A stretch of 64,000 bases of DNA from Paraburkholderia sp. C35 (lineage in GTDB: Bacteria > Pseudomonadota > Gammaproteobacteria > Burkholderiales > Burkholderiaceae): NCBI RefSeq assembly GCF_003121405.1, contig NZ_QBUY01000022.1:33228-97227 (forward strand), in the 5' to 3' direction. Positions 26,997-35,940 of this stretch are shown in pieces; position 1 is the first letter of the stretch, and every line of letters starts with the position of its first letter. The position numbers were made by a program, and so were the translations under genes. The notes under the pieces are model-generated. The model ran no database searches and had not been told where the DNA came from. It saw only the letters and a program-made list of their open reading frames with translations.

Positions 26997-28646
26997 TCAC
27001 TGCCAGCTGATCTTGTACAGGACTTGCCCTTCCAACGCATGGCCAGTCGCGGCCCACCCGTCTTTCCAGACGTCATAAGGCGAGTAGAACGACTTCACCT
27101 CTGTCTTCTTGAGACCGCTGCGATCACACAGATTCAGCGACTGCGCGAATCCACGGCACTCGTCGCTCGCGGACTCAGGCGCATCCATTGGCAGCACGAC
27201 CCACTGAATACCATTTTTTTGCAGGTAGTCCGCGGCGCGTCCAGCAAACAAATAAGGCACAAACGCCGGATCCACCAAACCGCCGAGGTCCGCAACCTTT
27301 CTGCCGCTGTAGAAGCCGATTCCGCCGATGTCGAACGCCGCCACCACCTGATCATTCGGCACATTCGCGGCCAGCCACTTTCCCATCCGGACATGGGTAT
27401 CGTTGACGTGCTGAATCCCATCGTCGGTGATTGCCGACCACTCAAACAACGTGCCGGATGCAAGCGCGAATAGAGCCAGGATGGTCGCGAAGCTGTAACG
27501 CCGACTCCACCTCGCAGACCACTTGAAGCGCAACGAAATTATTCGGCCAATTTCAAGCAGACCGGACGCCATCAACGGGAACACGAACAGCAGCACCATC
27601 GCGTGATACCGCATGCCGGTGCCGATCGCCGGAAAGAGGAGGAAATACACGCCAAGGTAAGCCACTGCCAGCACGATTAGGAACAGCGTGTGATACGCGC
27701 GAACCCGTAGTAAGCGCCCGATGCCAAACACCGTCAGCAGCGCGAAGACCATTGACAACCCAAGGCGCAACGCGTTGCTGAGCGTGCCTTCCTCAAAATT
27801 GACAAAGCTTCCAGTTATCTGGAACAGGCACGAACGGATGAAGTGCAGGATGATGATCGGCTTGAGCGTCGCCGTGTCACGAAAATACAGCCATTTTCTG
27901 CCGCTCACCGTGACTGGCAGGAAAGAGTGAGAGGTCAGATAATTATCAAGCATGACAAACATAATCGCTACGACGCAGGGCACGACAATACCGACCAGCG
28001 GCCGCCAGCGCCTCGTGGCGAGATACCCGCCTACCAGGAATATGGGGAGGAGCGCCGCCGCTTCTGGACGGGTAGCGATCGCTCCTGCGAAACACAGCCC
28101 GCACATCACTGTATGCGGCACACCCGCAAACGTGCTGCGGGAGAACAGGAAATGCGCGGCTAGAAAGAGGCACGCAATGAGTAGCAAATGCTCCATGCCG
28201 GTTGCGATCAGCCAGACGAAATTCCCATACAGCACGGGCAACGACACCAGCGCGACGCACTCGAGTGTCGGCAGCTTGTCGCGCCGCGCAGTCCAATACA
28301 GAACAACGAGTATCAGTGCCAGAAACAGCGAGTTAAGGATCAGCAGATAGAGCGGATGGTTGAGCGACGGAAACACCAGATAATTGATCGAGATAATCCA
28401 CGGCCAGATTGCGCTCGAGGAGCCAGACGAGGCAACGCCGGGAATGAAGCCGGGAATGCCGAATTCAGCCGCATGTTGTCCAACCACCTGATGGATCCAC
28501 GAATCATCGAGTGGGAATCCGTTATTCTTCAACACCGGCCAGCCGATTATCGCAACGGCGATAATAAAGCACGCAATCGGAATGAAAATGGCTAGACCAT
28601 CAGCGTGTCCATCCTCGCGGATGGCGCTACCGTTAGCATTCTGCAT
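26997..28646 (-). CDS. Polytopic membrane protein, candidate GT-C glycosyltransferase
   Basis: This 549-residue protein has about ten to twelve membrane segments and a soluble C-terminal domain. The first periplasmic loop holds NGFPLDDSWIHQ, an acidic pair followed by W and H as in GT-C enzymes and arabinofuranosyltransferase-like proteins, and the C-terminal part contains GRKVADLGGLVDP. No substrate can be assigned. The gene is flanked by decayed manC fragments on one side and by a decayed receptor fragment on the other, so it was brought in by a duplication or integration event. It may use the lipid-linked pentose proposed for the locus at 33-37 kb (inference). Confidence 0.72.
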   Translation of the reverse strand: MQNANGSAIREDGHADGLAIFIPIACFIIAVAIIGWPVLKNNGFPLDDSWIHQVVGQHAAEFGIPGFIPGVASSGSSSAIWPWIISINYLVFPSLNHPLYLLILNSLFLALILVVLYWTARRDKLPTLECVALVSLPVLYGNFVWLIATGMEHLLLIACLFLAAHFLFSRSTFAGVPHTVMCGLCFAGAIATRPEAAALLPIFLVGGYLATRRWRPLVGIVVPCVVAIMFVMLDNYLTSHSFLPVTVSGRKWLYFRDTATLKPIIILHFIRSCLFQITGSFVNFEEGTLSNALRLGLSMVFALLTVFGIGRLLRVRAYHTLFLIVLAVAYLGVYFLLFPAIGTGMRYHAMVLLFVFPLMASGLLEIGRIISLRFKWSARWSRRYSFATILALFALASGTLFEWSAITDDGIQHVNDTHVRMGKWLAANVPNDQVVAAFDIGGIGFYSGRKVADLGGLVDPAFVPYLFAGRAADYLQKNGIQWVVLPMDAPESASDECRGFAQSLNLCDRSGLKKTEVKSFYSPYDVWKDGWAATGHALEGQVLYKISWQ

Positions 28647-28879
28647 GGCATCTCATTGCGAAGGGTCGTTGATGCGACAACAACGGCAGAATTGATTCGT
28701 CACTCAGCTTGGACCGCGACAACATTTACCAGCCTAACAAGGCCAGAGTCGCCGTCTGTGCGGCAGCGCACGTTAGCTCCGGCACCGCTCCCCGCGAAGC
28801 GCCGCGGCGCCTGCGCCCTCAGCCTGCGCACTGGCACGACTCTGCACAAGCCACCAACTATTTATCGAATTAGCGTTTG
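28647..28879. other. Upstream region of the inserted membrane-protein gene
   Basis: No gene is seen. It should contain the promoter of the minus-strand gene ending at 26997. It adjoins the receptor-gene remnant. Confidence 0.4.
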
Positions 28880-29003
28880 GACGCGGCAGAACCCGGCACT
28901 CGTCGAGCAGGCGGCACTCGCTGCGAAGACCCTTGGCGCAGGCTCGGGTGTTACGCGGGGCAATCGCCGTGTTCCGCCTCGAAGCTGCCGCGAGCGTTGC
29001 CTG
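28880..29003 (+). pseudogene. Decayed 3' end of the chemotaxis-receptor gene
   Basis: Translation of this stretch gives NPALVEQAALAAKTLGA, matching NAALVEQAAAAAKTLEA at the C-terminus of the intact receptor (24869-26434). At the DNA level GTGTTCCG and the region around the stop also align. It has indels and no upstream part. It lies immediately before the 3' end of manC, mirroring the original receptor-manC junction. Confidence 0.8.
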
Positions 29004-29007
29004 AGAC

Positions 29008-30549
29008 TCAGCTACCCACACGCCCATACTGATCGTCAAACCGCACGATATCGTCTTCGCCGAGATAACTGCCCGATTGCACCTCGATCAGTTCGAGCGG
29101 CGTCTTGCCCGGATTCTCCAGCCGGTGCAACGTGCCGAGCGGGATATACGTCGACTGGTTCTCCGTCAGCAGGAACGTCTCCTCGCCGCGCGTCACGCGC
29201 GCGGTGCCGCGCACGACGATCCAGTGCTCCGCGCGATGATGATGCATCTGCAGCGATAGCCGCCCACCCGGTTTCACGATGATGCGCTTCACCTGGAAAC
29301 GCTCGCCGTGATCGATCGAGTCATAGCAGCCCCATGGCCGCTCGACCTTCCGATGCACTTTCGCTTCCGTGTTCTTTGCCTCTTTCAGGCGCGTCACGAT
29401 CGCCTTGACGTCCTGCACGCGATCTTTGGCGGCAACGAGCACGGCGTCTGCCGTCTCGACCACCACGACACCTGTCACGCCGACACATGCCACCAGCCGG
29501 CCTTCCGAGTGCGCATAAGTATCGCTTGCGCCTTCGAGTAGCACGCGGCCACGCGAGACATTGCCTGCCGTGTCTTTCTTGCTGACATCCCATACGGCGT
29601 CCCACGCGCCGACATCGGACCAGCCCGCCGTCAGCGGCACGATGATGCCCATCAGCTTCGGATCGTCGCCGATACGCTCCATCACCGCGTAATCGATCGA
29701 GTCGTTCGGGCAGGCCGCAAACGCGGCGCGGTCGATCTGCAACGCGCCGTCGCTCGTGACGCTCGCCCGCTCATGCGACGCCCGGCATGCAGCCGCAATG
29801 TCCGGCCGGCAGGCCGTGATCGCCGCGAGCCACACCGACGCGCGCATCACGAAGATGCCGCTGTTCCACCAGTACTCGCCCGACGCGACGTATTGTTCCG
29901 CCGTTTCCTGCGCGGGCTTTTCGACGAAGCGTTCGATGCTGCGCGCGCCGCGTCCATCGGCGGGCAGTCCTGTCTTGATGTAGCCGTAGCCGGTTTCCGC
30001 GCGCTCGGGCGGCACGCCGAGCGTGACGATTGCGTCGCGCAGCGCGTGCTGGATTGCCTGCTGCAATGTCGAGACGAACGCGGCGTCGTCGGCGATCAGA
30101 TGATCGGCGGGCATCACGACGAGAATGGGATCTTCGCCATGACGGGCATCTGCGAGCGCTGTCAGTGCGGCAATCGTCAGCGCGGGCGCTGTGTTACGCG
30201 GCGACGGTTCCAGCACGACGCGCGATTCGCATGCGCAACGCTCAAGCCGTTCCTTCGTCGGCAATCGCAGTTCTTCGCTGCAGACCACGAGCGTCGGCTG
30301 TGTCCTGACGACATGCGGTGCGGGATGTTCGTGAGTCGGTGCGCGCAAGCCCAGCGTTCGCCGCAGCGTGGCTTCGAGCAGCGACTCCTCGCTCGTCAGT
30401 CCGATCAGCTGTTTCGGGCATTGTTCGCGAGACAGCGGCCACAGACGCGTGCCGGAGCCGCCCGCCAGTACGACAGGCTGAATGACGCAGGCTAGCTGGG
30501 TCTCGTGATCAAGAATTTCCTGGGCGGCTGCTTCTGCAATGACGTTCAT
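29008..30549 (-). CDS. manC: Mannose-1-phosphate guanylyltransferase/mannose-6-phosphate isomerase
   Basis: This 513-residue bifunctional enzyme has an N-terminal nucleotidyltransferase domain with PVVLAGGSGTRLWPLSRE and the isomerase-type C-terminal cupin (RPWGCYDSIDHGERFQVKRI, then QMHHHRAEHWIVVRG and YIPLGTLHRLENPG). It interconverts fructose-6-P and mannose-6-P and makes GDP-mannose. The ATG at 30549 is preferred because GGGAGA lies just upstream; another ATG at 30561 is in frame. It works with the phosphomannomutase at 42121. Decayed copies of its 3' end lie at 26440-26960. Confidence 0.95.
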   Translation of the reverse strand: MNVIAEAAAQEILDHETQLACVIQPVVLAGGSGTRLWPLSREQCPKQLIGLTSEESLLEATLRRTLGLRAPTHEHPAPHVVRTQPTLVVCSEELRLPTKERLERCACESRVVLEPSPRNTAPALTIAALTALADARHGEDPILVVMPADHLIADDAAFVSTLQQAIQHALRDAIVTLGVPPERAETGYGYIKTGLPADGRGARSIERFVEKPAQETAEQYVASGEYWWNSGIFVMRASVWLAAITACRPDIAAACRASHERASVTSDGALQIDRAAFAACPNDSIDYAVMERIGDDPKLMGIIVPLTAGWSDVGAWDAVWDVSKKDTAGNVSRGRVLLEGASDTYAHSEGRLVACVGVTGVVVVETADAVLVAAKDRVQDVKAIVTRLKEAKNTEAKVHRKVERPWGCYDSIDHGERFQVKRIIVKPGGRLSLQMHHHRAEHWIVVRGTARVTRGEETFLLTENQSTYIPLGTLHRLENPGKTPLELIEVQSGSYLGEDDIVRFDDQYGRVGS

Positions 30550-30611
30550 CGTGTCTCCCATGACGCCGGGCCAGGGTAAATGACACGGTGCCGTTGTGTC
30601 TGCTCATTCAA

Positions 30612-31841
30612 TCAAACGTCACGCGGGATTTCTGTGCGTCGGGGCACAAAAAGCAGTGAGGGCTCCCGTTGAGGCTGTGGCAGTGAAGCGCCGACGAACG
30701 GCAGTGTGCTCGTGGCCTTGGGCGGCTCGGTGACCGAAGCAAATATCTGTGTGAAGCGGCTCGCGCCATGCAGCGCGATGAGCGTCAAAGCGGGGAACGC
30801 GAGGGAGAATGCCCGCAGCTCGTCGCGATATCCGAACGGGATGAAAAGCACCACCAACGGCCACAGCGCGGCGTGAAGATAATGTCGATATCGCGTGCCT
30901 GAAAAACGCCAGGCAGCATGAAAGAAGATCGCGAGTGGAACGATGATCAGCGGATTCTGGATGCTTGGGGTGGGCACGCTTCTGCTAATGAGATTCCAGA
31001 AGCTGAGATATGTTTTTGGATCAATCCAGAAACGCACGTTCTCCATCAGGTGAAATTCCACGGTGCCGCCAATATTGCCGTCGTAGCCGGTGGTGATCAG
31101 ATGGCGAGTGACGAGACAGCAGGCAAATTGCGCAGCGAGCCATCCGACGCGTGTTCGCAGTGATACGTCGCGTTCGTGCAGAAAGAAAAGCGCGAGTGGG
31201 GCGAGGAAGAAGGTTTCCTTGTTGAACGAAAACAGCGCAATGCAGAGTGTGCATGCGAGCATCTGTCGCCGTAACAGGAAGAAACACGCGGCGAAAAGAC
31301 CTGCCAGTTCCAGAAAGTCGTAGTAGAACGCGCTCTCCTGAAACGTCAACGGATAAAAGAGGCTGAATGCCACCACGAATGTGAGCGCCTGTCCAAAGGT
31401 CAATGCATGCGTGCGCGCAAGAAGATAGATCAACCAGAGCGCACAGATCGTGGCCGCGACTACCGTAAAGTAGGTGATGTAATAGGTAATCGCAACAACG
31501 GGTGTCCAGTACCTGGCGGGCAAGCGGCTGAAGTACTGGCTTCGGATCGCGTCATGCTGCGTGACCTGCGCATAGAGCTTCGCCTGAAGGTCAGGTGGGA
31601 GCTTGTTCACAACCCATCTCACGCTCATCGGGAAAGACGCTCTGTAGACGAAAGGCTTTCTCGCCGTACCATCCATCATCTCAGGCAACGTGATGTGGTA
31701 GTTGGCACTGTTTTGATCCTCGTGGAAACCCCATTTCAGAAGTACGCTATTCGTGATGTTTCCCGTGCAAATGAGCAGCGTCACGAGCACGATAGAGAAT
31801 CGGCAAAACGCCAGAACCCAATACCTGCCGATATTTTTCAT
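30612..31841 (-). CDS. Polytopic membrane protein of unknown function
   Basis: This 409-residue protein has about ten hydrophobic segments and a short soluble tail. An extracytoplasmic loop after the first span has HITLPEMMDGTARKPFVYR, a pattern (acidic residue, then PF-YR) that I associate with unassigned membrane proteins in glycan loci. It lies 62 bases upstream of manC on the same strand and follows a similar gene at 31942. A GT-C transferase is a fair guess, not a proof. Confidence 0.65.
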   Translation of the reverse strand: MKNIGRYWVLAFCRFSIVLVTLLICTGNITNSVLLKWGFHEDQNSANYHITLPEMMDGTARKPFVYRASFPMSVRWVVNKLPPDLQAKLYAQVTQHDAIRSQYFSRLPARYWTPVVAITYYITYFTVVAATICALWLIYLLARTHALTFGQALTFVVAFSLFYPLTFQESAFYYDFLELAGLFAACFFLLRRQMLACTLCIALFSFNKETFFLAPLALFFLHERDVSLRTRVGWLAAQFACCLVTRHLITTGYDGNIGGTVEFHLMENVRFWIDPKTYLSFWNLISRSVPTPSIQNPLIIVPLAIFFHAAWRFSGTRYRHYLHAALWPLVVLFIPFGYRDELRAFSLAFPALTLIALHGASRFTQIFASVTEPPKATSTLPFVGASLPQPQREPSLLFVPRRTEIPRDV

Positions 31842-31941
31842 GGAGCGGTCCTTACTTTTGCTGGCTACACGCTGCGTTACGGCTGAAGGCGCGGCGGGCC
31901 ATAAACATCTTCCGCTCAGGCGCGCAATGACTACGCCTCGC

Positions 31942-32997
31942 TCATGTTCGACTCAAACCGCGTCGGGTCAGGAACGGCAGGTTCGTGGCGCGCCACTTCT
32001 GGCCAGAGGGGGTTTCGAACAGCAGATAAATTACGGTTAGCGACACGATGCCCGTCATCGGTTGATATAGCCGCACCTCGTCGAGCACGCCAAAGATGAA
32101 AATGCTCAGCGTATAGAGCGTCATCGTGATGCCGATCGCGAGAAGGTTTCTTGCCTTCTCGCGATATCCCACGTATGTACACACGAGAAACACCAGCACG
32201 AGCATCGTGTAGATAAGCGAGATGTCATATCCCTTGCTTCCAACGAGTAACACTTTCCCGTTATGGAGGTAGTGAAAATGATTTTCGAATTTCGCGTGCA
32301 GCGTATCCGCGCCCACGCCAGGCAGCATCGAAGCCTTGAAGAGTGTTTTTCTGAGTACCTCGGTGATCGCAACGCCAACGGCAATCAGAGCACCACCCCA
32401 CGTCACCGAGCGAACGTCCATACGTTGACCCAGTGCGATTGGCGAGGCGCCCTTAAGGATCAAAAACAGCCCGATGAAAGTGCAGGATTCGCGGCTCAGT
32501 ACAGAAGCGATAAAAAGAACAACGAACGGAACAACACCTTCGCTTCTGATCGCAAGCAGAAAGAGCAGCGTGAGCATCACCGATTCGGTGAAGTCCCACG
32601 GATAGCTGAAATAGTGCGTGCAATACACCCACAACGCGGACGAGGCGACGAGCGCTGCTGCAGTGAGGCTGACTTTCCGGGTCAGCGCGTACGCGCAAAT
32701 GCATAAAATGAAATTTTCGAGCGTCAGGAATACTTTCGCGAATTCGTTATAGGGATTCGGCGAGATGTGCCTGAACAGATCCAGCAGATAGGGAGTCAAA
32801 AGGCGGTTCTGGAAGGCCCGCCAGTGCGGCGTTCCGCTCAACACGCCGTCCGAGGCGCCGAGCAGTTCATCCATGTTCGACGCATGCTCTCTCGCCCAGA
32901 ACAGATATTCGACGCATGTGCAAAGCACGATAAACAGAAGCAGTGTCGCAATGCCAGACGGAGATATTGCGTTTCTTGCTTGAGTTGTCGGATCCAT
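31942..32997 (-). CDS. Polytopic membrane protein of unknown function
   Basis: This 351-residue protein has about nine hydrophobic segments. The first loop contains DELLGASDGVLSGTPHWR followed by AFQNRLLTPYL, comparable with the neighbouring 30612-31841 protein, so the two may be distant relatives. It lies between that gene and the HAD-UbiA fusion on the same strand (137 bases after it). The position, right beside polyprenyl-phosphate pentose genes, makes it a candidate transferase for that donor (inference). Confidence 0.65.
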   Translation of the reverse strand: MDPTTQARNAISPSGIATLLLFIVLCTCVEYLFWAREHASNMDELLGASDGVLSGTPHWRAFQNRLLTPYLLDLFRHISPNPYNEFAKVFLTLENFILCICAYALTRKVSLTAAALVASSALWVYCTHYFSYPWDFTESVMLTLLFLLAIRSEGVVPFVVLFIASVLSRESCTFIGLFLILKGASPIALGQRMDVRSVTWGGALIAVGVAITEVLRKTLFKASMLPGVGADTLHAKFENHFHYLHNGKVLLVGSKGYDISLIYTMLVLVFLVCTYVGYREKARNLLAIGITMTLYTLSIFIFGVLDEVRLYQPMTGIVSLTVIYLLFETPSGQKWRATNLPFLTRRGLSRT

Positions 32998-33134
32998 TTT
33001 TTTTCAGGCCTGAAGAGAATTGATCAAAGCCAGTGGGCAGGCGGAACTTCTCTTGACGCGCATCCGGTGCTAACTTTCATGGACATGAAAGTCACAAAAG
33101 AGGCAAGGGGTGCCTCAACACCCCGTTCGCATCA

Positions 33135-34556
33135 TCAGATCGCCAGTACCATGAACACACCGCACAATCCGATGACAGAACAACTCACGCGGTCCTTGAA
33201 CGTGAAGACAATCGGGTCATCGTTCATCTGTCCGCGAAACGCGAGCATCCAGATACGGCTTACCCAATATAGCGTCAGTCCAAACACGGCCCACAGCATC
33301 TTCGGATGGTGGTAAAGCAGCTTGAATTCCGGTGAATTCAGGTAAAGCGCGAGCACGAGTACAGCGAGATACCCGGCCGCAGTGCCGTAGGAACGCAGGA
33401 TCGACATGTCCTGCGTAATGTAGCCGCGCCCGGCAGCTTCCGTTTTGCCCTGCTGCAGCATCGCCTCGAGTTCGACATAGCGCTTGAGCATCGCGAGGCT
33501 CAGGAAAATCGGCACGCTAAAAAGAATCAGCCAGTAAGACAGCGGAATGTTGTTGCATTCGCCGCCAGCAATGACGCGCACTGTGTAGAGGCTGGCCAGC
33601 GTGAACACATCGATGAGCGCGATCCGCTTGAGCACGAACGAATAGGCGACGGTGGCAGCCATATACGCGATGAGCACCGCGCCGAACTGCCAGGGCAGCA
33701 GGGCAGCAAGCCCGAGCCCGGCACCGAGCAGCACAATCGTCAGCACGATCCCCAGAGAAAGCGGCAGCTTGCCCGACGCGAATGGACGGCTGTGCTTGCG
33801 CGGGTGGCGGCGATCGGCATCCAGGTCGAGCATGTCGTTGAGCAGATAGACGGATGACGCGCACAGGCTGAACGACGCAAACGCGATGCAGGCCGCGAGC
33901 ACCGCCTGCAGATCCTCGAAGCGATGCCCGAGAAGAAGCGGCACGAAGATCAGACAGTTCTTGACCCACTGATGCACGCGCATTTCCTTGAGCATGAGCG
34001 GAATCAGTCGGCGTTTCTCTTCGAAGAAGACGATTTCCGTGTTGACCTTGCGCGCGATGTTGGCGATGTGCTGGTTGCCAACCACGATTGCGCGGCGTGC
34101 GCGCTGCCATACGGGGACGTCTGCACGTGCATCGCCGCAGTAGTCGAAGCCGTGTTCGCCGAACTGCTCGACGAGGGCTGCAGCCTTGTTTTCGCCATGC
34201 AGGTTCAGGCTCGCATTGCTTGCGAGCACGCCGCTGAACATGCCGAAGTGCGCCGCCACCTGGCTGGCGAATCGCTGGTTAGCTGCCGTGCACAGATAGA
34301 GCGGCCGGCCGGCCGAACGCTCTTCGCGCAAATAGTCGACGAGTCGGCCGTTATAAGGCAGTACACCCACATCGAGTGTCACGCGCTGCGCGATCTGCTC
34401 CTTCAGATAAGCCTTGCCGCGCAGCAGCCAGAACAGGCAGAGGAATATCGAAAGTGGCTGCTGTTTAAGCAGCACGAAGAAGCTTTCGAACAGGAAATCA
34501 GCTCGTGTGAGCGTGCCGTCCAGGTCCACACACAGCGGAATTGCGGGATCTGACAT
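33135..34556 (-). CDS. HAD phosphatase fused to UbiA-type phosphoribosyl transferase (DPPR synthase-like)
   Basis: This 473-residue protein has an N-terminal HAD domain (DLDGTL at residues 11-16, motif II LCTAAN near 89, CGDARAD at 140-146). A UbiA domain begins near residue 193 (VHQWVKN). NDMLDLDAD at 240-248, followed by RRHPRKHSRPFASG, and RVIAGGECNNIPLSYW, followed by LKRYVELEAM, closely follow the pattern of mycobacterial decaprenyl-phosphate 5-phosphoribosyltransferase (Rv3806c). The fusion could join a polyprenyl phosphate to PRPP and then remove the 5-phosphate. AAGG is suitably placed upstream of the ATG at 34556. Confidence 0.85.
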   Translation of the reverse strand: MSDPAIPLCVDLDGTLTRADFLFESFFVLLKQQPLSIFLCLFWLLRGKAYLKEQIAQRVTLDVGVLPYNGRLVDYLREERSAGRPLYLCTAANQRFASQVAAHFGMFSGVLASNASLNLHGENKAAALVEQFGEHGFDYCGDARADVPVWQRARRAIVVGNQHIANIARKVNTEIVFFEEKRRLIPLMLKEMRVHQWVKNCLIFVPLLLGHRFEDLQAVLAACIAFASFSLCASSVYLLNDMLDLDADRRHPRKHSRPFASGKLPLSLGIVLTIVLLGAGLGLAALLPWQFGAVLIAYMAATVAYSFVLKRIALIDVFTLASLYTVRVIAGGECNNIPLSYWLILFSVPIFLSLAMLKRYVELEAMLQQGKTEAAGRGYITQDMSILRSYGTAAGYLAVLVLALYLNSPEFKLLYHHPKMLWAVFGLTLYWVSRIWMLAFRGQMNDDPIVFTFKDRVSCSVIGLCGVFMVLAI

Positions 34557-34652
34557 ATCGATACCTTATTGCGCTTGTTCGGGGGGGATTGGCAGCAGAC
34601 GCGCTATGCCGGATTGAGCGTAGAAGGTTAGGGCATCGATATGCGTCGATAT

Positions 34653-34666
34653 GTACGCCAGCGTAC
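34653..34666. repeat. Short palindrome upstream of the HAD-UbiA gene
   Basis: GTACGC-CA-GCGTAC lies about 100 bases before the start codon in a 233-base gap within an otherwise tightly packed gene series, next to an imperfect direct repeat of ATCGATATG. It could be an operator or hairpin for a separate promoter, but nothing further supports this. Confidence 0.3.
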
Positions 34667-34789
34667 GAGCCGATTTGAAATGCATAAGGATCGTCTGAAT
34701 CGAAAGGGCGAGCCTGGCCGATGCGGCTTATAACGGCTCGCTCTCAACAGAAGCAGGAGATATTCGATGCAGACAGGTACGCCGCGCGA

Positions 34790-35203
34790 TCACGCAAAAA
34801 CGAAGCGTTTGTCGAGCTGGTACTTTGCGATATAGCCGAGCGTAAGGCCGAATGCGCCACCCGCAAGGCGTGCTGTTTCCGACTGGAAGATCGCCTGAGC
34901 AGCAAATTCCGTGGCCCAGAAGATGGCGGTGGTGGCGAGCCCCATTGCGACGTATCGCAAGAAGGTATGGACACCGTGGGTGACGCTGCGGTGTTCGTAG
35001 CGAAAGATCCAGCTCTTGTCGAGCACGTACTTGACGACGAGTCCCACGCCCGTGCCGATGCACACGGCGATGGGAATCGATAATGGCCCGCTATACAGCT
35101 GCCAGGCGATCTTCTGGCTACCCAGATTCGCCGCCATCGAGATCAGCGCGAACAGCGCATACCACGTGACGAGCGCGGTGCGGCTTTCGACGATCGCGTT
35201 CAC
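34790..35203 (-). CDS. GtrA-family membrane protein linked to DprE genes
   Basis: This 137-residue protein has four membrane spans, standard GtrA size, and ends YQLDKRFVFA. The GTG at 35203 overlaps the stop of the DprE2-like gene by four bases, so it is coupled to it; the open frame upstream is not coding. In mycobacteria the GtrA protein Rv3789 is encoded beside dprE1 and dprE2 and is associated with decaprenyl-phosphoryl-arabinose use. The same arrangement here supports a role in exporting or presenting a polyprenyl-phosphate pentose. Confidence 0.87.
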   Translation of the reverse strand: MNAIVESRTALVTWYALFALISMAANLGSQKIAWQLYSGPLSIPIAVCIGTGVGLVVKYVLDKSWIFRYEHRSVTHGVHTFLRYVAMGLATTAIFWATEFAAQAIFQSETARLAGGAFGLTLGYIAKYQLDKRFVFA

Positions 35204-35940
35204 AACGAAACCCGCTTGAACACGAAGCGCGGCAGCGAGCGGATAACGAGCATGATCGCGCTCCAGAACCATGGCGTATAGACGAGATCCTTGCCCTGCG
35301 CGATGGCGCGCACGATGTCTTTACTCACCTGCTCCGGCGTCGCGACAAGCGCTTTGGGCAAGGCAAGGCCTGCTGTCATGGGCGTATCGACGAAGCCGGG
35401 CTTGATCGTGAGCACATGTACCCCCGCTTTGAAGAGCCGCGCGCGCAAGCCCTCGCAGAAGGTCGTGACGGCAGCCTTGGCCGCGCCGTAGACATAGTTC
35501 GACGCCCGCCCGCGATCGCCCGCCACGGACGAGATCACGGCAATGGTGCCGCTACGCTGCGCCTCCAGCAGGCTGGCGAGGCGTGTGAGCAACGCAATCG
35601 TGGAGAGCGCGTTGGTCGAGAATTCGTGCAGGGCCGCATCCACGTCGCGCTCGCACAGCGCCTGGTCAGCCAGTGTGCCGTGTGCGATGAGCACGACGTC
35701 GATCGAACCGAGGGCCGTGCGGCACGCATCGAGCATGGCGGCGTGTTGCGTGTAGTCATTCAGGTCGAGCACGTGCGTATGCACGTCCTGGCTTCCGCGC
35801 ACGCGCAAATCCTGTGCGATGGTGTCCAGCCGTGCGGCATGACGACCAGCCAGGAACAGGCGATCGCCGTCGGCAGCCCAGTGCCGCGCGCAGGCGGCGG
35901 CGATGGCGGACGAGCCGCCAATGACAAGAATGTTCGTCAT
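35200..35940 (-). CDS. SDR oxidoreductase, DprE2-like
   Basis: This 246-residue classical SDR has the N-terminal NILVIGGSSAIAAACARHW, SSVAGDRGRASNYVYGAAK (Ser, Tyr and Lys catalytic residues) and a C-terminal extension with a hydrophobic segment (WFWSAIMLVIRSLPRFVFKR), as in DprE2. DprE2 reduces the 2'-keto intermediate to decaprenyl-phosphoryl-arabinose. The gene starts within the stop of the DprE1-like gene (ATGA) and ends within the GtrA start (GTGA). The coupling and order support the assignment; substrate stereochemistry is not proven by sequence. Confidence 0.87.
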   Translation of the reverse strand: MTNILVIGGSSAIAAACARHWAADGDRLFLAGRHAARLDTIAQDLRVRGSQDVHTHVLDLNDYTQHAAMLDACRTALGSIDVVLIAHGTLADQALCERDVDAALHEFSTNALSTIALLTRLASLLEAQRSGTIAVISSVAGDRGRASNYVYGAAKAAVTTFCEGLRARLFKAGVHVLTIKPGFVDTPMTAGLALPKALVATPEQVSKDIVRAIAQGKDLVYTPWFWSAIMLVIRSLPRFVFKRVSL

